The notes beneath the pieces were generated by a model, which was not told where the DNA came from, made no database searches, and saw only the letters and a program-made list of their open reading frames with translations. DNA of 64,000 bases. It comes from Glandiceps talaboti. Taxonomy: Eukaryota; Hemichordata; Enteropneusta; Spengelidae. Both the position numbers and the translations under genes were made by a program. The first letter of the stretch is position 1. Every line of letters begins with the position of its first letter. Shown piece by piece: positions 13,401-27,600 of the stretch. Where the stretch lies: assembly GCF_964340395.1 (NCBI RefSeq), contig NC_135565.1, positions 16,649,709 through 16,713,708 of the forward strand, in the 5' to 3' direction.

Positions 13401-16400
13401 CATGCAAGACTTTTACGACCTCAAATCTGTCTGATTTCCCGTAAATAAAGTGATGGTTGCCCAAGACAATGATTATTTTTGCCCATGTAGCACATTTCCC
13501 CTGACCTAAACACCGTTTCGTAACTTACACCAAACAATCCGTGCTCGCACTCACACACAAATAGTTTGGGTCGAGGAAAATGGAAAGACGGGGACGTTTT
13601 GACCTGGGGACGTTTTGACCCGGGGACGTTTTGACTTATGGAAACCGGGGACGTTTTGACCCGGGGACGTTTTGACTGGATACCGACATGTCGACAGTTC
13701 ACATGTAAAGTTAAACGACATGAACGTGTCTTACCTTTCCAAAATGCAAATATTTGGCAAGTAAAAATAATTAAAATAATTACAACTTTAATTTGGCTTC
13801 AGACTTTGCATTATGTTTTGCGTATCTTTCCCCGTTTTACATGTAAATCCGAAAAGCTTCTCTCTCATAATGTCATCAGTGTCAGTGATCATACCGCGCG
13901 GGGCTGCTTTGAGTACGAGCGAAGTGAGGCATGTTGAGGTATTTTGTTGAGAATTATAAATATTGCGAAATGTCAAGTACAAGGTTTAAATACAATGGAA
14001 TGATGAAAAAAATGGCAGAGTCTGCTGACAGGCGCCGGTCACAAGAAACACTGTGAATTAAAATATCAGACGATGTATGTATTAATCGCCGACAATCCAC
14101 CCGTATGCACGAGGGACTAACCCGGAAGCAAGTCGTTGTCAGCCATACGTTACAGTGGTAACATCGTCCGAGAAATCGGTGCGTTCAGAGTGTCATTATT
14201 CACAGAATTGTTGTTTTCGAGTGAAAACCCGTCTTGAATTGCATAACTCTAACAAATGAAGACATGTCAAGTTATATTTTGAAAGTTGTATCGCTAGTTT
14301 GAGACGATTTTCTCACGTACTATAGTACTATCGAGGCTTACTTGGAAGTAGTAGGACCTTACTCCAGTTCATCGGGAAGTTTAGCCAGTCCGATAATTCT
14401 TTCTGGTTTAGTTTACAACACTTTTGATCAATCACGCAGATTTTGTTGTTGTGATGAAAAGAAATAAAAAAAAAGATCATTTCAACCATTTCGTTGTGTT
14501 TTCTTTGTGAAAGGTAACCGAACATGAACGAGTGTTACCACTGTAACGTATGGCTGAGAATGACTCTCTTCCGGGTACTTGAGATTGTCGCCGTACGGAA
14601 ACTAAGATGGCGATTAATACATTTCTTCCCTATATATATCTACCACAACTAGTGCAAGTTGAATGTTGTTGACTTTGTAAATTTGTTAGAAAATTGAAAT
14701 TCAAATTGCCTCAAAATTATTTTAGATCCCTAGTTTATTTCATTCATCATTAAAATTTTCCAGGGTTACAGCTGTAAGACACTGGAATTATTTATAGCCA
14801 ACCTCAAAATCCTCTTTTTTTCTTTTTCTTGTGTGCATTTCCCAGTCATTTTTTTCTGAGATTTTGTGCAATTTTTCATAACAGTAGATTTTTGTTATAA
14901 AATGGTGACTATGGTATAAAAGTACAATACATTACCAACTTCTGTGTAAAATGTGTTTTATAGTGAGACATCATATGAAACTACTAACCACTTTATTGCA
15001 TCGCTAAAACAAAACTGCATAGTGAAGACCTGAACCACTTCTACATGTCACCAAAATAAAAAATTAAATTAAAAAAAAAAACAGCGGAGCTATTCTGACC
15101 GATAGGTCGCTTGTTGATATTATCAGAGAGGCATACATTTTCCATCTATTGTATTGTATTGTATTGTATTGTATTCTATTGTATTCTATTCTATTGTATT
15201 CTATTCTATTCTATTCCATTTTATTCTTCTTTTTCTATTCCAATTCTAATTGTATCTCTATCTGTTTGATGTTATCAGAGAGGAGTCCATTTCTCCATCA
15301 TATCACCAAGGAAACTTCCAGAACTGCAGAGGTTGTATGACAAGGCGTGTGGAGAAGTACAGATTGTGCCACCAAAGGATTACGCAACAGATCCACGCCA
15401 TATGATACTTCTGAAAGGTTTTCAACTTGCAGGTTAGTGTGTCTCCTAGCAACAGTTTCCATAGAAACATTCACCAGTTAGCAGAAAGAGAAAGGAATGT
15501 CAAACACATGGCCAAAGAATTGTTTGGAAATCACCCAGGCAACCTGAGATAGTAGTTGATCAAGTAAACAATAAAAAATCAGTCTGTATTTTTTTTATTT
15601 TTTTTTTATTTTTTTAAATCAGTCTGTATCTGTGTGATCTTTGATGGTTATATTTGTTACATATTGGAATATCGTTAAGTCGATAGAATTCCCAAATGCT
15701 TTTCTATATTGTGTAACTGCCCCAATAAACACTAAATTGTCATTAGGCAGAATTCTGTGATTGATTAACAAAGACATGATGTTAATGACTGTGTGGGTGG
15801 CTGTGGATGAATTTGAAATTTCATCTCAGGATTTCATTGAGCTAGACGTAAAGCGAGATCTTGAGATTTGATGTCTCAGATAGCATTAGACTATACAGTT
15901 ACAGACTATACCCCTTTAAAAACTATTTAGTTGTAGATGTAGAACTGTGATATTTAAAACATTGTGAAATTGTCAGATATTGGGTTTGTAAATTATTACT
16001 ATTTCCCAAATTAACTAACGAGTATATTTAATGTAAAACAAAAGTAACCAGGATACAAAAACCATACAGTTTCAGACCGTGTGCCTTTAATAGTTGTAAG
16101 CATTATAAAATGTTGCAGTCTGTTGTAATATGTATAAAGGTTATTCTGTTGTAATATGGTTTGTAAATTACTACTACATTCCTAATGAGTTAACCAGTGA
16201 AAAATATGTTTCAATCTTAAGCAGAATTAACCAGAACACAAAGACCATATAGTTACTGAGTGTACCCCTTAATCAACTATAATTTCACTGTGCATGCATA
16301 GCTGTAAAATTACAAAAAAAAGTGTCCAAATTGTCGTAATCAATATGTTTTATAAATTACCAGTACATGTCTAATGAATTGACTTATGATTCCAATTCAG

Positions 16401-19400
16401 AGAAAACACCTGCTTCCATAGGGGATACAAAAGAGATCGCCATAGTTAAACCAACAACAACCACAACCTCTGCTGTTACCACAGCAACCACAACAACACA
16501 GCCACTTAAACCACTTTCAACTGCAACCATGGCAACAGGTGGTCCAGCACTAAAAATGAAGACAGCTGAAAGCCCAGCACCAGGTAGGTTGACTCTTGTT
16601 GCCATGGTAATATTTTGTGATGAAATTTTACTGCGAGGTGTTAGATTGCTCGAACAAAGACGCTAGTAGATTTGTGGTCACTTGTCAATATTTGGTCCCC
16701 AGTTTAGAACAAATACAATATGTATTGTTGTCATCCATAATGGATAACTGTCATTACATTTGCATATGGCAACAAAGGAAAACAAATAGAATATTGGAGT
16801 GCAGATGAAATAGGCCATTTCAGACTGCAAACAGGAAATTAAGAATACAGCGCCCTCGCTCAAATTGGGGGTATCATCACCTCATTGTACTGTTTCTTAA
16901 GAGCTTTGTCCCTTGGTATTCTGTAGAAGTGTAAATCAGGGAGGTTTTTCGCATTGTTCAGACATCGTGGAAAGCAGCAGTGCTGTATGATTAACTGAGT
17001 AACCTATACCATGTATACCCCCAATGAACACACGAATAGGAAGTAGAGCGCCACCATGGCAAATTTTGAAAAGGCCTATTATGACAATGGGAGATCAACT
17101 TTTGGAAAGCTGACGTAGACACAAAGTAAAACTATCATTGTGACATGTTGATAAAAATTATGAATGGACATGATGTAATTAAAGGGTGACATCTCTAATA
17201 GTGAGTTGTAGTCAAATGTTGGTATAAGCTATGAATGGACATTTGATTTAATTACACTCACAGTAGGGTGGTGTCTCTAATAGTGAGTTGTAGTCAACTG
17301 TTGATATAAGCTATGAATGGACATTGATGTAATTACACTCACAGGAGGGTGACATCTCTAATAGTGAGTTGTAGTCAACTATTGGTATAAGCTATGAATG
17401 GACATTGATGTAATTACACTCACAGAAGGGTGACATCTCTAATAGTGAGTTATAGTCAACTGTTGGTATAAGCTATGAATGGACATTGATGTAATTACAC
17501 TCACAGAAGGGTGACATCTCTAATAGTGAGTTATAGTCAACTGTTGGTATAAGCTATGAATGGACATTGATGTAATTACACTCACAGAAGGGTGACATCT
17601 CTAATAGTGAGTTGTAGTCAACTGTTGGTATAAGCTATGAATGGACATTGATGTAATTACACTTACAGGAGGGTGACATCTCTAATAGTGAGTTATAGTC
17701 AACTGTTGGTATAAGCTATGAATGGACATTGATGTAATTACACTCACAGAAGGGTGACATCTCTAATAGTGAGTTGTAGTCAACTATTGGTATAAGCTAT
17801 GAATGGACATTGATGTAATTACACTTACAGAAGGGTGGTGTCTCTGATAGTGAGTTGTAGTCAACTGTTGCATGGCAATTCAACCTCACGGGGCTTACAC
17901 TGTGTTTTCAAGCATCTAAATGACACATGGCGGCCAAAGCTTGGCCTTTGTCATGTGGTTAGCAACCGTTGCTAGGCAGTCTTGAGAGATCTCGCAATAT
18001 CCCTTATTCAACCTCATACAGTATTTACACTATCTTGATGTAACTGTAGAGATGTTTTGTCTTTCTAGAATTTTGATGTTTAACACATCACACATGACAC
18101 ATTCTTGCTTAGCTTTACGATCGTTTTGGTTAATAAAGTACCCTAATCTAATCTAATCTAATCTAATCTTGATCACAGGATGATTAGATTCTGACAACAG
18201 AGTGCACTACTATCATCCACTTGCGTAATCTATCACATCAAAACAACGCTAGTTTTAGTTTGTATCTATATAATTTTGCCGATAGCACGTTTTCCATTGT
18301 CATACTTTAAATTTTCCCACAATTGAATCTATAATTACACGAAAGCAACAAATACTTTAAAATTGAAATTGTTTGTAAGTTAGGACCACACATAACGCAG
18401 GATACAGGTAGACCACACACCGTTTAAGATTCAAATCAATGTACAATAAATGAGAACAGGAAGTTGATGGAAAGCACTGAAAGAAAATAGAAAAAATGAA
18501 GTATCCTCCTACTTTTGTATCCCATAATAGTATTTTGACAGTTTGGTATTACAAGACCCAGAGACTGACTGTACAATAGATGGTATTTTTTATCAAACTA
18601 GGGGGTTATGGTTAAAGTTCACTTATGGATAAGACCATGGTAGGACTCCCTAACACAAGCCTGATTTGTAGCAAGGCTTGAATCTGTGTTATGTTTGTCC
18701 TGTTATGTCCTTTTACAACCTTACATGGCAACAGCCCAAAGGTCAAAGGTGAAACACATTGACTAGTTATGCAAAGAGATAGGAAGTGAATGAGGGGATT
18801 GTATACATGATATGAAAGTTCCTTGACTTTGATATCAACTACTTCAGTGTATGTCAACTAAGTAAAGAATACCACACATGTGAGGTAATTGATCTAAATT
18901 TATTACAGGAAGTCCAGAAATGACATTCCCTTCAAAATTTTTCTGTGGTCATGCACGGATATAAGTGTAGAGGTATACATTTAGAATTGTGCCAGCCCTG
19001 AATGAACACAGCCTTCATTCGGAGTCGTCACAACTGTGTGCCATCAGATTTTGTATGTATTGCAGCCTTTAAAGGCCAAGGTTTCAATCCCAGGTCTTCA
19101 TATTTGTGATCAGTAGAGTCATAAGGATTACATAGGATCACTTTTTTGTTCTTGACCAACTTTTCCAAAGCTCTGCCAGTGAACTGTTTTTCATATCTAA
19201 ATTTCAATTCTAATTTGAACTGGATCTTCAAAAACTAGCCTTGAAAGAGGATGATTTCTTGGCATAGCCTTGCTCCGGCACCAGATTATGATTGTGGTAA
19301 GTTTACAACCGAGTCACGCCTTCCAATTTTTAGTGTGTTGCCAACTTAAAAAATATCCTTGAAAGAGGATGATTTCTTGGTATAGCCTCTTTCCAGGATC

Positions 19401-22400
19401 TGACTGTGATACGTTTATATATCCACAGCGCCGTCCCAGAATTTGACTGGTAGCCCACAGGCAGGAACAAAGAGGTCTGCACCAAGACCCGGAGTAGGGT
19501 CTCCATCCAACCAGACTGGTGTCTTTAAAGCGCCAACTCCCAGCAGTGTCCAACCAACACAAGGTAGGTGAACATTGCATTCAGAAAGAGGAAATGATAT
19601 TTCAATTATATGAGTTGTAATATTCACATATGTTAACATATTACAGTTGAAGCCAGTAAACCTAAACCGGAACATTGACTTGGATACGGATGCAAAAATC
19701 AATTTGATTGGATTCATTGTACCACATGATGTGTCCAGCTAAGATGTGTCCAGTTACACAAATATGTTTATCTACATGCGATTCAATACAGTTCAGGGTG
19801 TACAATATTATGAGTAACTCATTATGTCTCACAAAGCAGTTTCAAAAACAAAATTGTTCCCATTGCAACTAGTGTAACTTTAATGTGATTTTGTTTTGAA
19901 AACTACTTTTTTTTTTACTTGTTACAAGGTATCAAAAAAGATATGAAATGATTTTTTTCAAAAATCATATTAATATTAGGAAATATATTCTACCAACTAA
20001 TACTCAAAACAGAAAAGTTTGCATTGAGATGTGTGTTAATGCTCTGAGATTTTTGTAACAAATATTGCATGTATTCAAAGAATGCACCTAATGATACTTT
20101 CACAGGTGAAGTTAAGGTTAAAGGTTAAAGTTCAAATCATTTATCACTTGTGGAATGTGATTGGAGCAGGTAGACCATAGTATGAGTCATCCAGTAACAA
20201 ACTGTACTTGTATATGAGTGTCATTTTAATTGCACAGTAGCGTTTTATTCCACTCAAATTTCGTAAATTAGCAGTTTTGTGCCACTACAGAAATGGCTTC
20301 ATTTGTTCTTAATAATGTTGGTCAAATGTTTGGTCATGGTTTTGAAGGTGTAAACACATGTTATAAAGTCCTGTCAAATTCACTGATTGTGAAATATTTG
20401 TCAACAGTAAGAAGTAGGTCATATGAAGTCAGCCTGTTACCGTCAAAACTAATGCAAAAAAATGTACATTGACATCAGTGTGATTGAAACGAAACTATCA
20501 GTGTAATAATATGATATCAGATTTTGTCCTTTTTTGATATAATGTCAAATTACTTGATTAAAAAAAAAGACTTTGAAAAATTTTGATGGTTTTGAATAAA
20601 TTAGTACTTTCTGAACATTGTAATGATTAGTCCAGAGACTAGGCTATCTGACCTGACATACTGCCTTGACTATCTGACCTGACATACTGCCTTGACTATC
20701 TGACTTGACATACTGCCTTGACTATCTGACTTGACATACTGGCTTTGTGAGTCATAGGTCATAGGTCAAAGTATTATTGATTTCAATCCAAAATGAAAAA
20801 TATAATTTCAAAAATGTTTAAAAAATGAGTATTTTGTGTGTGGGGTTATCTTCATTCTTAACATTGGTAACATTGACAGATGGTCAACTTCTGTAGTTCC
20901 CCGTAGAGAGAATGTCATAATTTTTAGGGGAACCCCTGTAAAATTGCTGGGAAATTTGATGACATTTAGTGTATTTCCTGGTGCTATGGTATAAGCTAAC
21001 TCATTGTCGGTAGCAACACATTTTGAAGTAGGTATGTGGAAAATTCTTTGAAATATGACCAAATTGGACTAAAATAAGGGCATAGTGTCGTAAACCTTCA
21101 GTGTATTATTGATTTTAATCCAAAATTGTCAAAAAATTGTTAAATTTTTTTGATGTTTTTTGAAAAGAGAAAAGATCTACTTTGAAACAGGTCATTAGGT
21201 TCATGCATTCTTTTGTGTTGTCTTTCCAGTCACAACATTTAGTCATATGTCGCCAGGACAACCAGGTCAAATCATAAATCAACAAACTCCACAACCACAG
21301 CAACAATCTGCACAACAACAACAACAACAGCAACAACAGCAGCAACAACAACAACAACAACAACAACAGAAACTTCTTCAGCAACAGCAATCACAACCAC
21401 AAGGTCAAAGGTCAGCTCTGCCATTTAGTCAGCCGACCACTTTGTCAACTCAGTCATCAACTATCACCATCAGGTCACAGCCAAACGTGACTGTTTCAAA
21501 TACCCCATCTACTCAGTACTCAGTGACTCAGGTAAGACATTAATCTGTTTCAGGATACCCACGATATGTTCTGATTCTGTTTCAAGTGACCCACATTTGC
21601 AGTGACCTCAACATCTGTTTCTTAACACCCTGAGTGTGAGTGAAACTTTCGGCAATTATTTAAACTCAAGTAACCCATCCTTGATGTGTGAAATGACCTG
21701 AATTTTTGATGGTTTCCTTTCAACATATTTTGATATTTACCAAATGTCTTGTTCTCTCTGAACCAGTTCCCTTCTTCCATGTGTGCACAGTAGGAAATGA
21801 TTAATGGTTTCTAGTTCTTTTAGTGTATGCCATGAATTCTCCAATCAACGCACGGTTCATTAATTTTTGACAATAAGAATCCGACATACTTCTTTTGTAG
21901 CAAAGAAAGTGAAACAACAAAAATTCAAATGCAGCAACTTTGAAAAGTATGCCAGTGAAAAGATTAGCCCACGCTTATTATATGTGTGTTTGTTTGTTGT
22001 AGCCAACTGCCTCTCCTCCAAAAAATAACCAGCAAGCACCACCAGCTGCTCTCAAAGCAGCAGAGGAAGCCATCCAGATGGCTCAGGCATCTCAGTACAA
22101 AAACCCACCCGTTGCCCAGGTAACGCCGATTAATACACAGCCACAACAGAGATGGCCAGGTGAACAACAAACTCCAAGAGGTGAGAGGTCATGTGATTGT
22201 AGCCACGGAGACAAGAATATGTCATTACCATTTGTCCCACGTGGTTTCCTTGTTTTGTTTCTATCTTTTGAAATTGGTCCTCCTTTTAATGACTTACAGT
22301 ACCATTTCAGGTGGTTTGATAATAGTTTTAAACACAACTTTCTGTAATGATTTAGGCATGGTAAATGCACACATGGGTGTGGGTGTTGGTGTGGGTGTAT

Positions 22401-23398
22401 GTTTTTGTGTGTGTCTATGTGTGTCTGTATCTGTGTGCATGTATGTAATATGTGTGTGTATGTATGGGTGTATGGCTGTCTGTCTGTATGTGTGTTGTAT
22501 GTATATATGTATGTGTGTATGTATGTATGTATGTATGTATTTATGTATGTATGTATGTATGTATGTATGTATGTATGTATGTATGTATGACATAATGTAT
22601 GTATGTATGTATGTATGTATGTATGTATGTGTGTGTATGTATGTATGTGCGTATATATATGTATGTATGTATGTGTGTATGTGTATGTATGTATGTATGT
22701 ATGTATGTGTGTGTGTGCGTGTGTGTATGTGCGTATATATATGTATGTATGTGTGTGTGTACATGTATGTATGTATGATAATGTACATGTATGTACATGT
22801 ATGTATGTATGTATGTATGTATGTATGTATGTATGACATAATGTATGTATGTATGTATGTATGTATGTATGTATGTATGTATGTATGTATGTATGTATGT
22901 GTCTGTGTCTGTGTATATTAAAGTGTAAATAAAACATTGGGCCAGATGCTATGACGGGTGTCAAGTTTTGAAATTGTTCAAAGGAAAGTAACTTTAGGGT
23001 ATGGATTTCAATGAATCAACTGTTACTACGTCATTGATGCAATTTGTTAAAGCCAAGATTTGAGTGTAGCTAAGTGAAGAGAGAGTAAGAGACCTAAGTT
23101 ATTATACCTACTGCATCAACTAACATTTTAACGCCAATCAGAACAAATTTTGGAAATCGAGCAATTACGAAAAAAAGAGTCTGTGATATTAGAGATTAGT
23201 AGTATTAAGGGTTAGAAGTACTTTGTTGATTTATAGTTTTAATGTGTGTTTCAACTTTCTGATATTTTTCTCTCAGCTGCAGTAGGTGTGCAGCAGCCAA
23301 CGAGGTTACAACAACCCCAAACCGCAGTGTCCAGCCTGAATCCACAACTTAATCCTGGTATACCCACATTAAGTCAACAACAACAACAACAACAACAA

Positions 23399-23430
<32 letters not shown>

Positions 23431-24489
23431 ACAAGTTCAGCAGCAACAAGTTCAGCAGGTTCAACAGCAAGCAGGGCAGCAACAGGTATGTTATCCTAAG
23501 TGTTCCTGAAATAATTATGGCTGCTATGTGTGCTCAACCAATCATCTAAAGTGTTACTGAATCTCCAATGGTTGCCATGTGTATTTGGCCAATCACCTTA
23601 CCTGTTACAAAAACAGCAATTGTGGTGTGGTTTGTCAACCAATTATGTGGTGTGTGACTGTAGCAAGATGGCTGCTTTTATTTACCCACCCCGATGACTG
23701 GCATATATGTGTTGTTGTCCAATTGATAACAGCCAATTTTTAATCAACCAGTCATCCAAAGTGTTTCAGAAATGTGATGGCTGTGATGTTTAATCAGCCA
23801 ATCACCGAAAATGTTACAAAAATATAACTTAAAATATTTATTAAAAATAAAGTTCACAATTGTTGTGACGATGATTTTACATGTAACAGTATATAGTCTG
23901 TCTATGTCAAGTATCTAGTATTGCTTAAGTTGTAAATCGTTGTGTTGTTTCTACATTAGGTTCAACCAGTTCGACCACAGCAGGTGGAGCAACCACAGAA
24001 GTTGATAATATGGAGAGGAGCTATAGAATGGCAGGAGGTATAAACAGTTACAATTTATCGTTGACTATTATTAAATGTACCCTAGTTCTGAACTTTAGCC
24101 TTCCAATTTGCTGTGAATATCGATGAAATAAGAGATTCCTTGATTCTTTCCGCTGTTGCAAAAAATTTGTGAGATATTAGTGTGACCCATGACATCTTTG
24201 CATGACCTTTGACTTTACTTGACCTTTGACCTTTATTTACAGAAACCTAGAGGGGCAGCACAGGATCCTACAGCTAGGGTGACACGTTCAGTTGCATGTA
24301 ATGTGATAGCATCACCCACAGATAATTTACAGGCCGATAACTGGCCAACTAAACTGGTTATGCAGCTTATTCCACAGCCACTACTGGTAAGCTTCAAATT
24401 TTCTTGAAATCAAATTTATTACACCCCCACACCCCTCCATACACAGAGAGTACACAATATATGCACATACACACACGCACACACACATA

Positions 24490-24548
<59 letters not shown>

Positions 24549-24571
24549 ACACACACACACACAAACACACT

Positions 24572-24602
<31 letters not shown>

Positions 24603-27600
24603 ACACACACAGGAAGTAGTTAATGAATTACTTAACTTGACCCTTGACCTGGCAATGGTCATGTTACATTTTTTTGCTCACTTCAAACTTGAATTCAGAC
24701 ATTTCCATTCATTTGTGAGTTTATAAAATTTGATAGCAGAACTAGAAAAGGTACAAAAAATATGTTTTTTCCAATTATTTGTGACTATTTGCAAAAAAAG
24801 GAAATGTGTTAGGGTTTCTTGTATGTGTTATATCCGTATACTAGAGTCAACTACACCAACCACAGGTCAAAGTTCACATTGAATCTCAAATCTCTGGTCT
24901 TGTTGGTCTGCCTGTCCTTCTGTATGAAAGTGGAGTAAATATATTTCAAACAAATTCAAGCAAGTGCTTACATGTAGGGATCAATATTTGTCTGAGATGA
25001 TAAAAAAAAAGTAAATTCTATAATATTTTTTTATGTTTTTCTTTCATTTTCAGCAATCACTTGGGGCACTGTTTCGTAATTCCCGTACTGTAGAGTTCCA
25101 GTTTTCAAATAATGACCAAGAAGCTTTCAAATCCCTCTACAGAATAATGGCCAGTGGATTTGTAAGTATATATACCACAATGTTTATTAGTTTATTGAAC
25201 TCCTTGGGGAATGTTTGGTTTCGTGATGGCTGAAAATAAACATCATGTCATCTCAGCACAGCTGTTCCACATATGACTATGATGTAGTGCCCTCTATGTC
25301 AGATGTCACAACTAAAATAGCGCCATCTATGGTCAAATTGTGAAAATGTTGCTTGTAGGCTGACATCTGTGCTTTCTTTCTTATTGTGAGAAACTAATGG
25401 AAATGACCAATTTGCCGGAAAGCAGGCAGACAGGCTTGTAAATTTTTTATCAGTACTTCCTCTGTATTTCTTCACAATATTGTTGATGGATGCAACAATA
25501 TGACTAAACCAAGTACAGTCAGCCCTTCATTTTAGTGACAATAAAATCCTTTCAAACTAGAACTTTGAGACCAGTATCTGACTTAAAAGTACAAATGTCA
25601 ACATACCACCATGGTTTTCAAAATTTGACCGTAGATGGCGCTATTTTGGTAATTTTGAAACTTTACTTAATATATTCTTTTATTTGATTTTATTTCAGGC
25701 TGGCTGTGTGCACTTCAATGCTCCAGCTCAATGTGATGTCAGAGTATTGATGTTGTTATATACTCACAGAAAACGACAATTTCTAGGTTTGATTCCCAAT
25801 GACCAGGCTAGCTTTGTGACTGGTATCCGTATGGTGATCACAAATCATAAAAATAAACAACAACAAAAAAGTATGCAATTACAAATGCAGAAGGTAAGTC
25901 TACTTCACGTTGAAAAAATCAGTCAGAATTTCTATCTTTAGTACACTTTTATTGATTACTGCTATCAACTTAAAGGAAAAGTCAAGTCAGACTTATTTCT
26001 GTCTCTAGTACACCTGTATTGATTACTGCTATCAACTTAACTTATATATTATTTTGAGTGATAAAATAGCACCTTGGTAACATTTTCAACTGTTACTTCT
26101 AGTGCGCTTACACATGTTCTACCAGTTTGGAGATTTCCTGCAAGGGTTTGTGGGAAAACCTAACAGGAAATGACATCATATTTACCACAATCTCAGGACA
26201 ATATTTAGTTTACTAGCTGGTTTCTAATTTCTTTTTATGGGAAAGAAATTTCAATCAATTTTAAGATAACTTTTGTGTACTTTTTATGTTCAGTTGCAGC
26301 AACAACGGGTGCAGCTAGCACAGCAGCAACAGCAGCAGCAGCAGGGTCAGAGCATAAGTACTACAGCAACACCATTATCATTTAAACAAGTGCCGTCAAC
26401 TACCACCACATCTGCAGCATCAGCCGGACAGCAAACTTTGCAGCACCTAGGGGGTTCTATGTCAGCCAGTGGAGGCATGGCAAGTATGAACTTAGGTGGT
26501 CAAGCCCAGGTTAGTGGAGCTCAGACTGCCATGTCACAACCACAACAACAGCAACCACAGCAAGTTAGTGGGATGCAGGGCGTGCCTAAAGAAACTATTC
26601 AATCTCAGAGGGAAGCAAATTGGGTACGTAGAAAAACTCACTATGTATTCCAACTAGAGTTCCCCGACATATTACGTCAACAACAAAAAAACAAAACTAA
26701 AAAAGCTCAGATGATTGCTGTTGGTAGACTAGTGCCATAATTAATTAATTTAGCTATTTCTGTTATGATTTCAAGGCATTTTTCGGTAAACACAACAAGA
26801 TTTGCAAGCTTTTGGATAATCTTTGGAGATTTTGAACTTGGCACCTGGACACTTCTTGAAAAATGGAATCTGTCACAATCAATTGCGCTTTTCTGGAAAA
26901 TCGAATTTTGAACCATACTTGGAATCTTCTTTCAAAAATTTTGTCCAACGTAAACACAATTTTCAGTTTGCTTTGAATTCATTGTAGTTGCTGTTGATAT
27001 TTTTATTTTATTTATTAAATCTTTTCAACTTGAACTGTTGGTTTCAGGCACTAATAACCCTCGTAATTACTATCACATGTTGGTCACATGACTGCATCCC
27101 ATGTCTATCACATGTTAGTCACATGATTGTATCATGCATAGACATGTCTCATGTGAGTCACAGGGCAGTATCATGGATAAGCATGCCTATCACATGACTC
27201 ATGTCTGTCACATGTTGGTCACATGATTGAATTATGGATAAGCATGCCTCTCATATGTGAGTCACATGGCCGTATCATTGATAAGTATGCCTATCACATG
27301 TTAGTCATATGGCCATTTCATGAATATGCATGCCTATCACATGATGATCATGGGTAAGTATGCCTATCACATGTCAGTCACATGGCTAAAACAGCTATTG
27401 GTTGGCGATTGGAATTCATTTTATGGCCCTTGTTTACTTGAAGACATCTGTCACTCTTTAGGTTTGTATTAATTTCAGTGATTTACAAAGTTGAATTACT
27501 CTTCGCAGATAAAAATTCAAGCCTTGCAAAAAAATTTAGAAATGGCTCAGAAGAAGGAGCTGGAGCTAAAACAGCAACAAGATACACATCTGAGGCATTC

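Larger units (their letters stand above)
12154..15092. mobile_element. composite inserted region with inverted TAGCTCCGCTGT ends
   Basis: TAGCTCCGCTGT at 12154-12165 is repeated inverted as ACAGCGGAGCTA at 15081-15092. The 2.9-kb interior is richer in CpG than its surroundings and contains at least two further inverted-repeat elements. No transposase is recognisable. The 12-bp ends could belong to two separate copies of one family rather than one element. Confidence 0.5.

Noticed and set aside
17160-17875. CRISPR-like regular repeats
   Set aside because: The repeats are contiguous 81-bp units without unique spacers, in a eukaryotic intron.
21115-21390. Leucine-rich minus-strand frame resembling a membrane segment
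   Set aside because: It is the complement of the MED25 CAA/CAG glutamine tract.
22092-22964. Open frames of up to 290 codons on both strands
   Set aside because: They run through the (ATGT)n microsatellite and give only YIHT or MYVC repeats; the part at 22003-22180 is a genuine MED25 exon on the + strand.
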